A stretch of 64,000 nt of DNA from Sorangium cellulosum (GCF_002950945.1 NZ_CP012673.1:5207001-5271000); one strand, 5' to 3'. Shown: positions 36,421 through 44,582, counted from the first letter of the stretch. The notes: a model not told the origin generated them from the letters alone. Translations and numbers: made by a program.

Positions 36421-36499
36421 AACCGCCAAGGCGCCAAGGACGCCAAGAAGGAGAAGAAAATATCTTGGCGCCCTTGGCGCCCTTGGCGTCTTGGCGGTT
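36421..36499. repeat. Inverted CGCCAAG heptamer repeat
   Basis: AACCGCCAAGGCGCCAAGGA begins the left arm (36421-36448), and a TCTTGGCGCCCTTGGCG-type right arm (36463-36499) mirrors it around the A-rich spacer AGGAGAAGAAAATA. Each arm is built from tandem CGCCAAG/CTTGGCG heptamers. This heptamer repeat is known from intergenic regions of many unrelated bacteria. It could fold into a long hairpin downstream of the AraC gene. Confidence 0.8.
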
Positions 36500-36572
36500 C
36501 ATCTCTCGTTCCTCAACGTGATCGGTGTTCTAGATAGACCTGGGCCGGCGGCTTCGGTTGACCAATCGACTG

Positions 36573-36737
36573 ATGTCAGGCGCCTTGTTCTACTTGCAAC
36601 ACCGGGAACTCTTGCGCGAATGTCAGCTACCCCTCCCGCCCGTCATTGTTGATGAGATTTCCGGCTTGATCGACTACGAAGGGCTTGAGTCCGGAACGGT
36701 CGGCCAGCTCATCGTGCGCGAGACGGCCGGCGCCTGA
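36573..36737 (+). CDS. Small ORF of unknown status
   Basis: A 54-codon frame starting MSGALFYLQHRELLRECQLP and ending in LIVRETAGA. Base composition is lower in GC than its surroundings, suggesting foreign origin. No RBS is clear. It may be the remnant of a larger gene rather than an active one. Confidence 0.25.
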   Translation: MSGALFYLQHRELLRECQLPLPPVIVDEISGLIDYEGLESGTVGQLIVRETAGA

Positions 36738-36786
36738 CCACCGGTCGCAGCGGAGCGCCCGCGGCGGTCGTGGTCCTGTTCCCAGA

Positions 36787-36897
36787 GCCGCCGGCACCGT
36801 CGCGGCGGTCGGGGCGGCCGTCGACCCGGCGCGCCTCCGGGTGGGTCAGCGCGTCGCCATGGGCGCCATCTGCGGCTCGTTCGGTCCTCCGCGCGCT
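36787..36897 (+). pseudogene. Zinc/quinone oxidoreductase (MDR) fragment
   Basis: About 37 codons read AAGTVAAVGAAVDPARLRVG, then QRVAMGAICGSFG. This matches the N-terminal GroES-like fold of medium-chain dehydrogenases (G-x-V-x-x-V-G...VGDRV). No Rossmann domain or start surrounds it. It is a relic. Confidence 0.5.
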
Positions 36898-36905
36898 GTG
36901 GGCGC

Positions 36906-37994
36906 TCAGAGGCAGCGCGGAGAGGGGAAGGTGATCGTCACATTCCGGATCTCCTGGCGCGCGACGGCATCTCCCGTGCCGGCGGCGAAGCCATAGAAGA
37001 AGCTCGACCCCACGGGGAAGCCTCTGATGACGAACCCCTGGATGTGGGGCTCGCCGTCGATGCTCACGTTCACCTGGCCGTCGTCGAGCTCGATCCGGGC
37101 CGTATGGAACGCGCGGTCGCCGAGCGCGAGGAAGCTATCGACCTGGCTAAGCGAGCTGAGGACACCCGCTCCGCAAGGTTGGGCGAGGTCGTCCACGCCC
37201 ACGTGGTTGCTGTTCCAGTCTGCGCAATCGAAGTTGTTGTAGGTGTCGAACTCGACGCCGTAGCCGTCGAGCCCGGCCATGCCGAGGCCGCCGCCGGGCT
37301 CGCCCACGGCTGTCTCGCCTGTGGTCTGGAGCATGAAGCCCAGGCCGTCGCCGCGGCCGAGGCGGAACTCGAATGTCGCGGTGAAGGCGTCGGCGACGAT
37401 GGGGTTCCGGTAGACGACGGTGCCGGCCTGCAGGTTATCGGCCTCGGTGAGCACGCCGGTCCGCGCCGCCTCATCCCAGAAGGCACTCCCGTTGAAGGAC
37501 CACCCCTCCGGCGGCGAGATCATGTCCGCGGCGAGGCTCGCCGCGCAGACCGTTCCATCGGGGCACGTGCTCTCGTCGGTCTGCCCGTTGCAGTCGTTGT
37601 CGACGAGGTCGCACACCTCGGGCGCCGGCGCCGTCTCGCCGGTGCACTCACCCCAGGCGCTCCGGGAGCAGACCTGCACGCCGGCCTGGCACGCCCCGAC
37701 GTCCCGGGTGCCCTGCGGACCCGAGTAGCAGCTCCGCTCTTGCCCCTCCACGCAGGCGCACCCTTCATCGACGATCCGGTCGCAGTCGTTGTCGAGGCCG
37801 TCGCAGACCTCCGGCGCAGGGACACACACGGCGCCGACCTCCTCGGCGCCCGCCTCCTCGAGGAGGTCGCTCCGGGCTCCGCATGTGGAGACGGCGGCGG
37901 CGAGCGCCGGGAGAAGGAAGAGCGCCAGCGCGCGCGCCCGCAGGCCTGCACCCGCCGCCGCGCGTGAAGAGGAGATGGGCTGTGAAAGTGGCAT
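36906..37994 (-). CDS. MopE-repeat lipoprotein with L-type lectin-like domain
   Basis: A 362-residue exported protein. The signal region ALALFLLPALAAAVSTCG gives a plausible lipobox Cys. Two MopE-type metal-binding-motif repeats follow (EVCDGLDNDCDRIVDEGC; EVCDLVDNDCNGQTDEST), Cys/Asp-rich and probably Ca-binding, as seen in many myxobacterial surface proteins. The C-terminal ~220 residues form an L-type/legume-lectin-like beta-sandwich: FNGSAFWDEAARTGVLT, GDGLGFMLQTTGE, DGYGVEFDTYNNFD, DDGQVNVSIDGEPH. Together they suggest a surface carbohydrate-binding protein. The start is ATG 37994, favoured over 38081 because the hydrophobic core follows it closely. Confidence 0.8.
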   Translation of the reverse strand: MPLSQPISSSRAAAGAGLRARALALFLLPALAAAVSTCGARSDLLEEAGAEEVGAVCVPAPEVCDGLDNDCDRIVDEGCACVEGQERSCYSGPQGTRDVGACQAGVQVCSRSAWGECTGETAPAPEVCDLVDNDCNGQTDESTCPDGTVCAASLAADMISPPEGWSFNGSAFWDEAARTGVLTEADNLQAGTVVYRNPIVADAFTATFEFRLGRGDGLGFMLQTTGETAVGEPGGGLGMAGLDGYGVEFDTYNNFDCADWNSNHVGVDDLAQPCGAGVLSSLSQVDSFLALGDRAFHTARIELDDGQVNVSIDGEPHIQGFVIRGFPVGSSFFYGFAAGTGDAVARQEIRNVTITFPSPRCL

Positions 37995-38116
37995 GATCTC
38001 TCGAGGCTGAGCGCGACCACGGATGCGTGGAGGACGAGGAACCCCCTCGCGCGCCAGCTCTTTCTGCCCGCAGTGTACCAAACCCTACGAGCGTGCCTCC
38101 AGGCATCTGGCGGCGT

Positions 38117-38632
38117 TCAGGGTCTGGAGCGTCTTCCTGCTCCACGGCGCGGCCAACCACGACGGCGCGCAGGTGAGGGAAGGTCGTTCTCGCCCGCGTG
38201 CTTCGCGACGCCCTTGCCGATGCTCACCTCGAGCAGATAGAAGGCGGCGACGAGCTTCCACATGGGCCACTCGGCCCCCTCGACGTACTTCAGGCGCTTG
38301 AAGAGCCCGGTGATGAGGCCTGGGAAGATATCGAACCCGCTCCGGAAGATCTGCGCGTTTCGTGGCGACGCCAGCACGCTCGCCGGCAATCGATCGCGAA
38401 ACTGCGGCGGGAGCGCGCCGTAGACCCCAGGGCACTCGGACTCCATCACCCGCCGCGTGACATACTTGACGCTGGCCCTGGGGCTGGGAGGAGGCCCTGC
38501 CAGATGCTCGAAGGGCAGCCCGCTCAGCGCCGCCGCGCCGTCGTGACGGACACCGTGCCCCGCGAGGTGGGTCCCATGCGGCAGCTTGCGCTCGCAGTAG
38601 GGACAGCCGCTCAGCTCCAGCGTCCTCATCAT
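38117..38632 (-). CDS. Unknown protein with CPYC motif
   Basis: A 171-residue protein starting MMRTLELSGCPYCERKLPHG after a GAGGA RBS. CPYC with nearby His could bind zinc or form a redox pair. The middle (VMESECPGVYGALPPQFRDR; RSGFDIFPGLITGLFKRLKY) appears folded, while the last ~20 residues are Arg/Pro-rich and of dubious reading, so a frameshift near the 3' end is possible. I do not recognise the family. Confidence 0.5.
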   Translation of the reverse strand: MMRTLELSGCPYCERKLPHGTHLAGHGVRHDGAAALSGLPFEHLAGPPPSPRASVKYVTRRVMESECPGVYGALPPQFRDRLPASVLASPRNAQIFRSGFDIFPGLITGLFKRLKYVEGAEWPMWKLVAAFYLLEVSIGKGVAKHAGENDLPSPARRRGWPRRGAGRRSRP

Positions 38633-39207
38633 GGCACGTTCCTCGAGCTCGAGTCGGTCGGAGGATTGGGCGGTTGACTGGCCATGAATCACTGCTCCTT
38701 CTGCGACGCAGCTTGCGTCTGCGGACACGCAGCAGCAATTGTGAACGTCCAGCAAATCACCCAGGGAAAGCCTGACATCACCGCCAGTTCTTCCCGATGG
38801 GTCAGAGTCCCGGCAAGCGAACGAAGCTCTCCGTCCACCTAGGACTGCCCATGATTCGGTGCAGGCAGGGTAGAGTCTGTACCACGATGGGCGGTGACGA
38901 GCCCGGCGACAGGAGGGACGCTGGCCGATGAGCATCGATGCCTCTGCGGACCGCGCTTCGCGCGGCGCGGCGGTCCTAACCTCTCGTTGAGGCCGAAGGC
39001 CCGTCCGGTGTACGTGTGCGTCGAGGCGCTGCCGAGGTAACGCAACGCGCAGCGATCCCGGCCGCTCGCGACCGGGGTGTCATGGTGCCGGTACCGTGAA
39101 GCACCACGTGTACCGAGGGAGCTCGCCAGGCCCAGCACCGCAGAAATCGCGGAGACGCGCAGGCTGGATGGTGATGTGAGGCCCCGGGGGCCCGCGCCGG
39201 AGCGCTC
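38633..39207. other. Intergenic, no gene recognised
   Basis: I see no supported gene in this roughly 575-bp stretch; open frames on both strands have shadow-like composition. It ends at the double palindrome of 39208-39254. Confidence 0.4.
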
Positions 39208-39254
39208 GGGTGCATGCTCGAGCATGCAGCAGGTGCTTGCTCGAGCATGCACCC
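39208..39254. promoter_or_regulatory. Nested palindromes, probable operator
   Basis: A perfect 17-bp inverted repeat (39208-39224 and 39238-39254) has a 13-nt spacer. Within the left half, TGCATGCTCGAGCATGCA (39211-39228) is itself an 18-bp perfect palindrome; the right half repeats it with one mismatch (TGCTTGCTCGAGCATGCA). Two adjacent identical dyads are typical of cooperative repressor binding. It lies about 60-100 bp upstream of the 39313 gene. The regulator is unknown. Confidence 0.6.
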
Positions 39255-39281
39255 GTACCCAGCACCACGGGCAGCTGTCTT

Positions 39282-39301
39282 CTATAAGACCTCGGTCCTA
39301 T
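39282..39301 (+). promoter_or_regulatory. Degenerate palindrome site 5
   Basis: CTATAAGACCTCGGTCCTAT is a decayed form of the CTATAGGACC-N2-GGTCCTATAG palindrome found intact at 54491. It precedes the truncated paralogue of the 5135 gene, which has a perfect site. Confidence 0.45.
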
Positions 39302-39312
39302 TGACAGCGGCC

Positions 39313-39792
39313 GTGGGTTCACGGGCCTGCGTGGATGGCAGGGCGATCATCACGCTGGACTTCAAGGGGGGCTGGCGGGTGAGGGTCGAGAGCAACCTCG
39401 CGGGAGGTCTCGGCGGCGTCAAGCTGAAGGTGATTGGCAATGAGTGGTCGGCCGACAGCCCCGTGCTCGGCAAGGTCACCATCAGCCAGGCGGATATCGA
39501 CATCACGCCGCTCAGCCTGCTCGAGGTTCTCAGCCACCAGCCTCCGAGATACCGCAACACCATGTTTCTGGATTACACAGTCACGATCGAGAAGCCGCCG
39601 GGCGGCGGCCCGCCCCTCGTGCTGTCGAACACGAAGACAGCCAGGATGATAAACGACAATCTCAGCGTTTTTCCGCCGCAGGGGAGCGTCTACCAGCTTC
39701 AGGACCCCGTCGACTTGGCGCCTGTCGGCGCGCCGAATCAGGTCATCGCTCAGCTTCTCCAGTTCCCCCTGACCGTGTCGCACAACCCGTGA
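39313..39792 (+). CDS. N-terminally truncated paralogue of the 5135 protein
   Basis: This frame matches the 5135 product from LDFKGGWRVRVES to the end TVSHNP, with the shared blocks ADSPVLGKVTISQADID and TVTIEKPPGGGPPLVLSNTK. The first ~30 residues of the paralogue, including its RBS-start region, have been replaced. Possible starts are GTG 39313 and GTG 39331; neither has a good RBS, and the degenerate palindrome sits only 11 bp before the first. The rest is intact, so it may be expressed as a shorter form or be in early decay. Function is unknown. Confidence 0.55.
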   Translation: MGSRACVDGRAIITLDFKGGWRVRVESNLAGGLGGVKLKVIGNEWSADSPVLGKVTISQADIDITPLSLLEVLSHQPPRYRNTMFLDYTVTIEKPPGGGPPLVLSNTKTARMINDNLSVFPPQGSVYQLQDPVDLAPVGAPNQVIAQLLQFPLTVSHNP

Positions 39793-40056
39793 CGCTCGGG
39801 CGGCCCTGCGACGTCGCGATCCGAGGCGCCGCGGCCTGCCGCCCGACACGACGGCAGGCCATTGGAGCACGTCCCCTTCGACGATCGTTGCGATCGCAGG
39901 CCCGGCGCACCGCGCCGGATCCACCTCGGACGGCCTGAGCCAGGCCGCCGCGCTCCGGTGGGCGAGGGGGCAGGGCGAGCGCGACGTCGCCGGTCCGTCT
40001 CCGTGAAGCACCGCCGGGAAGCGCCCGGCGGTGGCGCGGTGATCAACACATCCCCC

Positions 40057-40452
40057 TCATGAGCGCAGGGCGCTCACCAGCGCCGCCGTGTCCCAGTAGA
40101 ACGGCCTCAGCTCGATCACCTTCCCGTCGCGCAGCCTCCAGTACTCGGCCACCTTCGTCTCGAACTCCCTGTCGCTGCCCTTGAGCCCGAGCTTCACGCG
40201 CAGCATCGCGATCACCTGGTCCCCGTCGGCGAGCATGCCCTCCACCTCGACGTGCAAGCTGCGGACGCTCTCGAAGACCCTGGCGATGAGCCTGTGAAAG
40301 CCCTCGGGACCATGGTAGGTCCCCCCGTAGGGGAGCGACTCGGCCTCCTGGATCACGAGATCGGGATCCATGAACGAGAGTATCGTCTCGAAGTCGTCGG
40401 TCTTGCCCGTGTCGTAGATCGACTGAATCACCTGCTGGTTGGTCAGCTTCAT
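40057..40452 (-). CDS. SnoaL/NTF2-like protein
   Basis: A 131-residue single-domain protein of the NTF2-like/SnoaL superfamily: QQVIQSIYDTGKTDDFETIL and FMDPDLVIQEAESLPYGGTY, then GPEGFHRLIARVF, ADGDQVIAMLRV, KVAEYWRLRDGKVIEL. These proteins form a cone-shaped pocket and include isomerases, cyclases and ligand binders; the reaction cannot be told. ATG 40452 is used because AGGAG lies 6 bp before it; the upstream ATG at 40458 would sit against the RBS. Confidence 0.85.
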   Translation of the reverse strand: MKLTNQQVIQSIYDTGKTDDFETILSFMDPDLVIQEAESLPYGGTYHGPEGFHRLIARVFESVRSLHVEVEGMLADGDQVIAMLRVKLGLKGSDREFETKVAEYWRLRDGKVIELRPFYWDTAALVSALRS

Positions 40453-40650
40453 CGTCATCTCCTGGTGAGCGCCCCGCGACGGCGTGGAGGCGGGTCGGCG
40501 CCGTGGACCTGCATCCGCGGAGCGAGCTTACCAGCCCGGTGACCTCCGGTGCTCCCTGCGAGCACGCAATCCTCCCATCGACCGCTGGGAGGGCGGCTTC
40601 TCCAAGCGCCGCGAGGGGGGCTCGGGGGAGGTGAGGGGTGGGCTAGACCT

Positions 40651-41395
40651 TCACCAGGCGCCAGACTCGACGACGATCGCGACGGAGGCCGGGAGCGTGC
40701 CGACGTCGACCTCGAGGATCCCACCCTCGTACGTGAACTCTGCCGCGCGGTCTGCCTCGAAGTCGAGCGAGGCGAGCGTGACCCGGGACGGGCTTTCGTC
40801 CACGCGGAAGCTCGCCCGGAAGCCCTCCTGCTCCACCACGCCAGCATCGTAGGTGTGGTTGATGACGTGGAGCACCGTGCGGCCGTCCTGCAGCCGCACG
40901 AGGTTGTGGCTCGCCTTCCTGGAGTCCTGGCACGCCCCCGGGTCCTCGGACGACGCGCACTCTCCGAAGGAGAGGGTCACCGTCTGCGCCAGGTCGGTCG
41001 CGCCGTGGTACAGGTCCTCGTGGGACTTGTAGTGGTCGCGGAAGCGCGCGAAGAAGTCCATCATCCCGAGCGCGGCCGCCGTGCTCTCGTCCGTCGTCGT
41101 GCGCAGGGGCAGGGCGAAGTACAGGCCGTGCGCGTAGACCTCCGCGACGAAGACACGGAAGTAGTCCTTCCGCTCCTCCGGCGGGAGAGCGTAGTACTTG
41201 TTCATCGTCTCGGTGGGCCAGTCGAGGAACAGCATCAACGGCACTTCCTTGCCGCCGACGAGCTCCTGGACGCGCTTCGAGCGCGCCCTGAGCGCGCGCA
41301 AAGCGTCCCGGAACGACACGGTGCCGTCCAGGTGCCCCTCGGCGGTCGTCGGCACCCAGTCCATGCCGCGCGGTCCGGGACCCTCGATGTTGAAC
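40651..41395 (-). pseudogene. Glycoside-hydrolase-like gene fragment (copy 2)
   Basis: The minus strand from about 41395 to 40651 encodes the C-terminal 240 residues of the same glycosidase-like protein as 20473-21386, with the correct frame through EVDVGTLPASVAIVVE and a 4-residue extension before its stop. Similarity breaks at 41393, inside the block NIEGPGPRGMDW, so the first part of the barrel is absent. Upstream sequence is unrelated. The truncation and the frameshift in copy 1 mean that neither copy is a complete gene. Confidence 0.65.
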
Positions 41396-41660
41396 CGGCA
41401 CTGATGACCTCCGCGCGCGAAAGCGCAAAGGCATGCCGAATCTCACTGGACATCAACCCGCCGCCATCGCAAAGGCAGCCGAGCACGCGCCTGCGTTCCC
41501 GGACCGTGTGAGGGTCCGGCATGCAACTGGGTCTGCTTCCAACAGACCCAGTTGCGCTTTTGTCATTTAGTTTCGCGGCAGTCCAGGAGTAAACAACAGG
41601 GACTGCGCGGATTTCCAGGTGCCTGTGGTGCCACGCTGGGGACTGCCACTGCGGCGCGAG
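41396..41660. other. Junction region with strong hairpin
   Basis: Between the glycosidase fragment and the next relic I see no gene. A short plus frame ending at 41511 (SARESAKACRISLD) may be the end of a broken gene terminated by the hairpin at 41523. Confidence 0.4.
41523..41562 (+). terminator. Strong intrinsic terminator
   Basis: A 13-bp perfect stem (GCAACTGGGTCTG ... CAGACCCAGTTGC) with a 7-nt loop (CTTCCAA) is followed by GCTTTTG. It is the strongest Rho-independent terminator seen in the window. No intact plus-strand gene ends before it, so it probably came with a gene now lost. Confidence 0.75.
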
Positions 41661-41805
41661 CTAGCCACCGCGCTTCTTCGCCACCTTGCCCGCCTTCACG
41701 GGAGGCTCTGGCGGCATGTGCTGCGTCGGATCCCGCCCCTTCGCGCGTAGCTCTCGCTTCAGCCGGTGCCGGACGAGGTGCTGGAGCGCGATGCGGGGTG
41801 GTCCA
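41661..41805 (-). pseudogene. C-terminal gene fragment, unknown family
   Basis: A minus frame reads PPRIALQHLVRHRLKRELRA, then KGRDPTQHMPPEPPVKAGKV and a Lys-rich end before TAG at 41661. It is coding-like, with a basic tail, but has no start. I do not recognise the family. Confidence 0.35.
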
Positions 41806-41837
41806 GCGGCGAGGTCGTCGCGGCGGCGCGGACTCGG

Positions 41838-42056
41838 CTAGTCCTCCTGGACTCCGCGGGCGCGCCGCTCGCGGGCCCGTCCCTCATCGATGGCGAAGTT
41901 CACGAGGCAGTAGATCGCCAGGGGAAGGGCGAAGTGCAGCAGATCCACCAGGCTGAAGTGGGTACCACGGGGAGCGTTCAGGTAGGCCAGGACGTTCGCG
42001 GCGACGATCGCGCCGCCAGAGATGATCATGCCGAGCGCTCTGAACTGCGACCTCAT
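41838..42056 (-). CDS. Small two-span membrane protein
   Basis: A 72-residue protein with hydrophobic segments at about 8-25 (GMIISGGAIVAANVLAYL) and 36-55 (LVDLLHFALPLAIYCLVNF), then a charged tail. Its RBS (GAGG) overlaps the stop of the upstream gene at 42067, so the two are translationally coupled. It is probably an inner-membrane partner of that protein. Function is unknown. Confidence 0.6.
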   Translation of the reverse strand: MRSQFRALGMIISGGAIVAANVLAYLNAPRGTHFSLVDLLHFALPLAIYCLVNFAIDEGRARERRARGVQED

Positions 42057-42066
42057 GGCTCATGCC

Positions 42067-42597
42067 TCAGATGAACATGCACAGCACGCCGAGCCCGGTG
42101 AATCCCCCCGTGGTCAGGTAGTCGCACCCTCTCCGGTCGTGGTGGGTCCGGGCGCGCGGGCATAGGGCGTAGGTCGACCAGAGGCCGGAGCCCAGCGTGA
42201 GAAGGCCGCAGGCCAGCCCGACCGGGCTCCATCGGTGCTGCGCCGTTCCGACCGGCTCGCCGCTCTCCTCGGCGGCAGGCACGGCGTTCTCCTCGACCTC
42301 ACCGCCGAGCATCGAGGAGCAGGGCACATCGGCGAAGGCGCCCGGCTCGACCGGGTTGAAAATGCGGATCGACGCCTCGGGACGGTCGACGCATGCGGTC
42401 GCGAGCTCAGGCCGCCCGGCCTCGAGGATCTGGGGAATCGCGGGCGCCTCCGAGTCGAGGCCCACCACGAAGTCGAGCGGCGGAGGGTCGGCCTCCTCGG
42501 TGCCGCGGTCCTCTCCCGCTGCGGTCGGTTCGTCTGCTGCTTCGCAGGCCGGCGCTCCCAGGAGCGCGACCATGGCCAGGACCATCCAGGTGTGCAT
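42067..42597 (-). CDS. Lipoprotein-like protein with two C-terminal hydrophobic segments
   Basis: A 176-residue protein with a signal sequence MHTWMVLAMVALLGAPAC (lipobox-like, Cys18) after a GGAGGTGGGG RBS. An acidic, Pro/Glu-rich middle follows, with Cys residues, then two hydrophobic stretches (VGLACGLLTLGSGLW; TTGGFTGLGVLCMFI) at the C-terminus. It is encoded just before, and coupled to, a two-span membrane protein. Function is unknown. Confidence 0.65.
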   Translation of the reverse strand: MHTWMVLAMVALLGAPACEAADEPTAAGEDRGTEEADPPPLDFVVGLDSEAPAIPQILEAGRPELATACVDRPEASIRIFNPVEPGAFADVPCSSMLGGEVEENAVPAAEESGEPVGTAQHRWSPVGLACGLLTLGSGLWSTYALCPRARTHHDRRGCDYLTTGGFTGLGVLCMFI

Positions 42598-42684
42598 GCC
42601 CCACCTCCACGCGACGCATTCCGTCGTGTGCGGATCTTTGTTGCGAGGGGCGTGCCAGGGGATAAGCCAGCGCGCGGGAGGTGA

Positions 42685-42822
42685 GGGCAGGGTGAAGTCG
42701 TCGAGCTCGTCCCCCTGGCCGAGGTCATCGAGACCATCGCCCACAACGAGGGGCGCTCGCCGGGCGAGGTCCTGCGCGAGATCGCCGTGATGGTGCACAT
42801 GGCCCAGGACGGCGGCGAGTAG
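42685..42822 (+). pseudogene. C-terminal gene fragment, unknown family
   Basis: A plus frame reads VVELVPLAEVIETIAHNEGR and SPGEVLREIAVMVHMAQDGG before TAG at 42820-42822. It has good coding character but no start (TGA at 42682). It looks like the helical C-terminus of a lost gene. Confidence 0.35.
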
Positions 42823-43017
42823 GCTCGCCAGGGCCAGACGAGCGTCCATACTGAACATCCGCAACTCGTTGCAGGTTCAGAAAATCGACACCTGGACCTG
42901 GTCTACCTCTTGCACATCAGGCGAGCGCTGCGGCAGGTTCCGGAAGAACGGAACGCCGGCAAAGCGCGCTGACCCGTCGCGGGCGGCAGACGCTCGGAGT
43001 CCGTGAACCGGCGGAAA

Positions 43018-43054
43018 GACGACGGGCGAGCCACTGGCCGGCCCGCCCGTCGTC
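43018..43054. terminator. GC-rich hairpin
   Basis: GACGACGGGCG (43018-43028) pairs with CGCCCGTCGTC (43044-43054), an 11-bp stem with a 15-nt loop. There is no T-run. It could be a terminator-like relic. Confidence 0.4.
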
Positions 43055-43161
43055 GCCGATCGCTCGGCTCACTCCACGTGACCAACGTCTTCTCGCACGG
43101 GGGCGCTGCGGACGTCAAGAGCGCCGGATCCGCCAGAGTGCCATGAGGGTTCGAGGACACG

Positions 43162-43569
43162 ATGGGTTTTTACGATGACATCGCCGAAGCAGCAGGAACC
43201 GGCGCGATCACCGATCGCGACTACCAATCGGAAGTCGACGCATTCATGAACAAGCTGATGTCAGCGATGCAGGTTCCACGGGACAAGTGGGGACCCAACG
43301 CGATCAGATCGAGCGAACTGGTCTGCGGGCAGGAACGCATTGCCGGGACGCAGCACATGGTACGCGAAGACGGTGGCGCCTGGGCGTCCTACTGGCTCGA
43401 CGTCAAGAACTTCAAGTTGGAAGTTCAAGTGAAGACGTGGCGCTCATCCGGGCGCCCGTTCTTCTTCGATGTCAACGGGGTCCTCTTCGCCCCCAACGCG
43501 GACTTCGGCGAATCTTGCAAGACAGCCGCCAATGTTCTGAAACAGCAGGCTAGCAAACTCTCCAGCTAG
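43162..43569 (+). CDS. Unknown small protein
   Basis: A 135-residue soluble protein starting MGFYDDIAEAAGTGAITDRD (GAGGAC upstream) with WASYWLDVKNFKLEVQVKTW and FFFDVNGVLFAP in the middle and a helical end. Codon third positions are less GC-biased than in neighbouring genes, suggesting transfer. I do not recognise the family. It stands alone between relics. Confidence 0.55.
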   Translation: MGFYDDIAEAAGTGAITDRDYQSEVDAFMNKLMSAMQVPRDKWGPNAIRSSELVCGQERIAGTQHMVREDGGAWASYWLDVKNFKLEVQVKTWRSSGRPFFFDVNGVLFAPNADFGESCKTAANVLKQQASKLSS

Positions 43570-43726
43570 AGAGGTCGCCGCGAGTAGCCGACAACTCGGG
43601 TGCCGCTCCAGAGCGGCTCCCAGTTGCGCAATACACCATCTAACGGCATGAACCGGAGGTGCCGCTGCGGGTGCCGTAGGGGCCACAGGCGCAGCCGGGC
43701 GCTCCGGCGGGCGGCTCGGTTCGTGG

Positions 43727-44014
43727 CTACGGCGTCCTCTCGCATCGGACCCCGACGCTATAGTGGCGAACCGATGGGTCGCCGTTGTGGCGGCGGGAAG
43801 AGAGCATGGCCGGCGCGCCGTAGTCCCAGCTCCCGCTCCGGAGAACCCGGTTCGACATAGCGGTCAACTCGGCACAGTTATTGCACAATGGTGAGTAGTC
43901 TCCGTGCCCATCCAGAACCCATTCCCACATGTTCCCGGCCAGGTCCGTTTGCCCCCACTTCCCATCTCCCGTCATGGAACGTGACCCGACCTGCTGGATA
44001 TCGATGAAGTCGCA
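43727..44014 (-). pseudogene. Formylglycine-generating-enzyme-type (FGE/SUMF1) C-terminal fragment
   Basis: The minus frame encodes DGKWGQTDLAGNMWEWVLDG, LRSGSWDYGAPAMLSSRRHN and HYSVGVRCERTP, the classic C-terminal half of the FGE-sulfatase domain (WGxxDxxGNxWEW; RGGSW; GFRC, here GVRC). The N-terminal half is missing: the frame runs upstream through Pro-rich sequence straight into a transposase C-terminus. FGE domains oxidise Cys to formylglycine in sulfatases or serve as kinase-linked modules in myxobacteria. This copy is a remnant. Confidence 0.7.
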
Positions 44015-44083
44015 TGACTGTGGGGGGGCAGCGCTGGGCGCCGGTGGCGGCGGCTGCGGGGCGGGCGGAGCCGACGGCGCGGA

Positions 44084-44335
44084 CCCGCCCGGCAGCACCC
44101 TGAGCCAGCCACGGCCGGCCGGGAGCTCGCGAGCGGGGCCTTCCGGCTTCGGGATGGCGAGCGGCTGCGGCTCGGGCTTCTCCCCGGCAGGCTCGGCCAG
44201 CGCGGCGACCATGAACTCCTCCAGGGACCAGACGCGATCGGTGATGCCCGCCGCCATGGCCGCGGTGATCCGCATGTTCCGCGGGATGTGGCAGAGGTTC
44301 GTGTACGTGTGGGGGCGACAAAATCCAGTACATCT
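44084..44335 (-). pseudogene. Transposase C-terminal fragment fused to FGE relic
   Basis: Directly after an in-frame TGA at 44336-44338, the minus frame reads FCRPHTYTNLCHIPRNMRIT, AAMAAGITDRVWSLEEF, then a Pro/Glu-rich tail and GRGWLRVLPGG. NFCRPH...TPAMAAGxTDxVWSLEE is a recognisable C-terminus of DDE transposases. The frame continues into the FGE fragment, giving a chimeric ORF with an ATG at 44275 that should not be taken as a real gene. Confidence 0.55.
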
Positions 44336-44582
44336 TCAAGCGCCCGAAGGAGTCGGCATAAAGCCCGCCCTCCAAGCTGTCCGATGCCCGCCTCGCCGCA
44401 TCCCAGCTGCGCCCGTCGGTGAACGGCGGGTGCCAGGGTGAGACGATGCGGCGGACGCGTCGCCGCGCGCGTGGCTCACGCACCGCATCAACCGGCAGGA
44501 CGAGGACGAGCCGGTCGAGTTGAACGGAGGGGCGCGGCAGTCAAGAGGCGGGCGGGCCGTCTGCCCTAATTAGGGCACCACC

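Larger units (their letters stand above)
42598..43161. other. Region with one gene fragment and one hairpin
   Basis: Apart from the relic at 42685-42822 and the hairpin at 43018-43054, nothing is recognised here. Confidence 0.4.
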
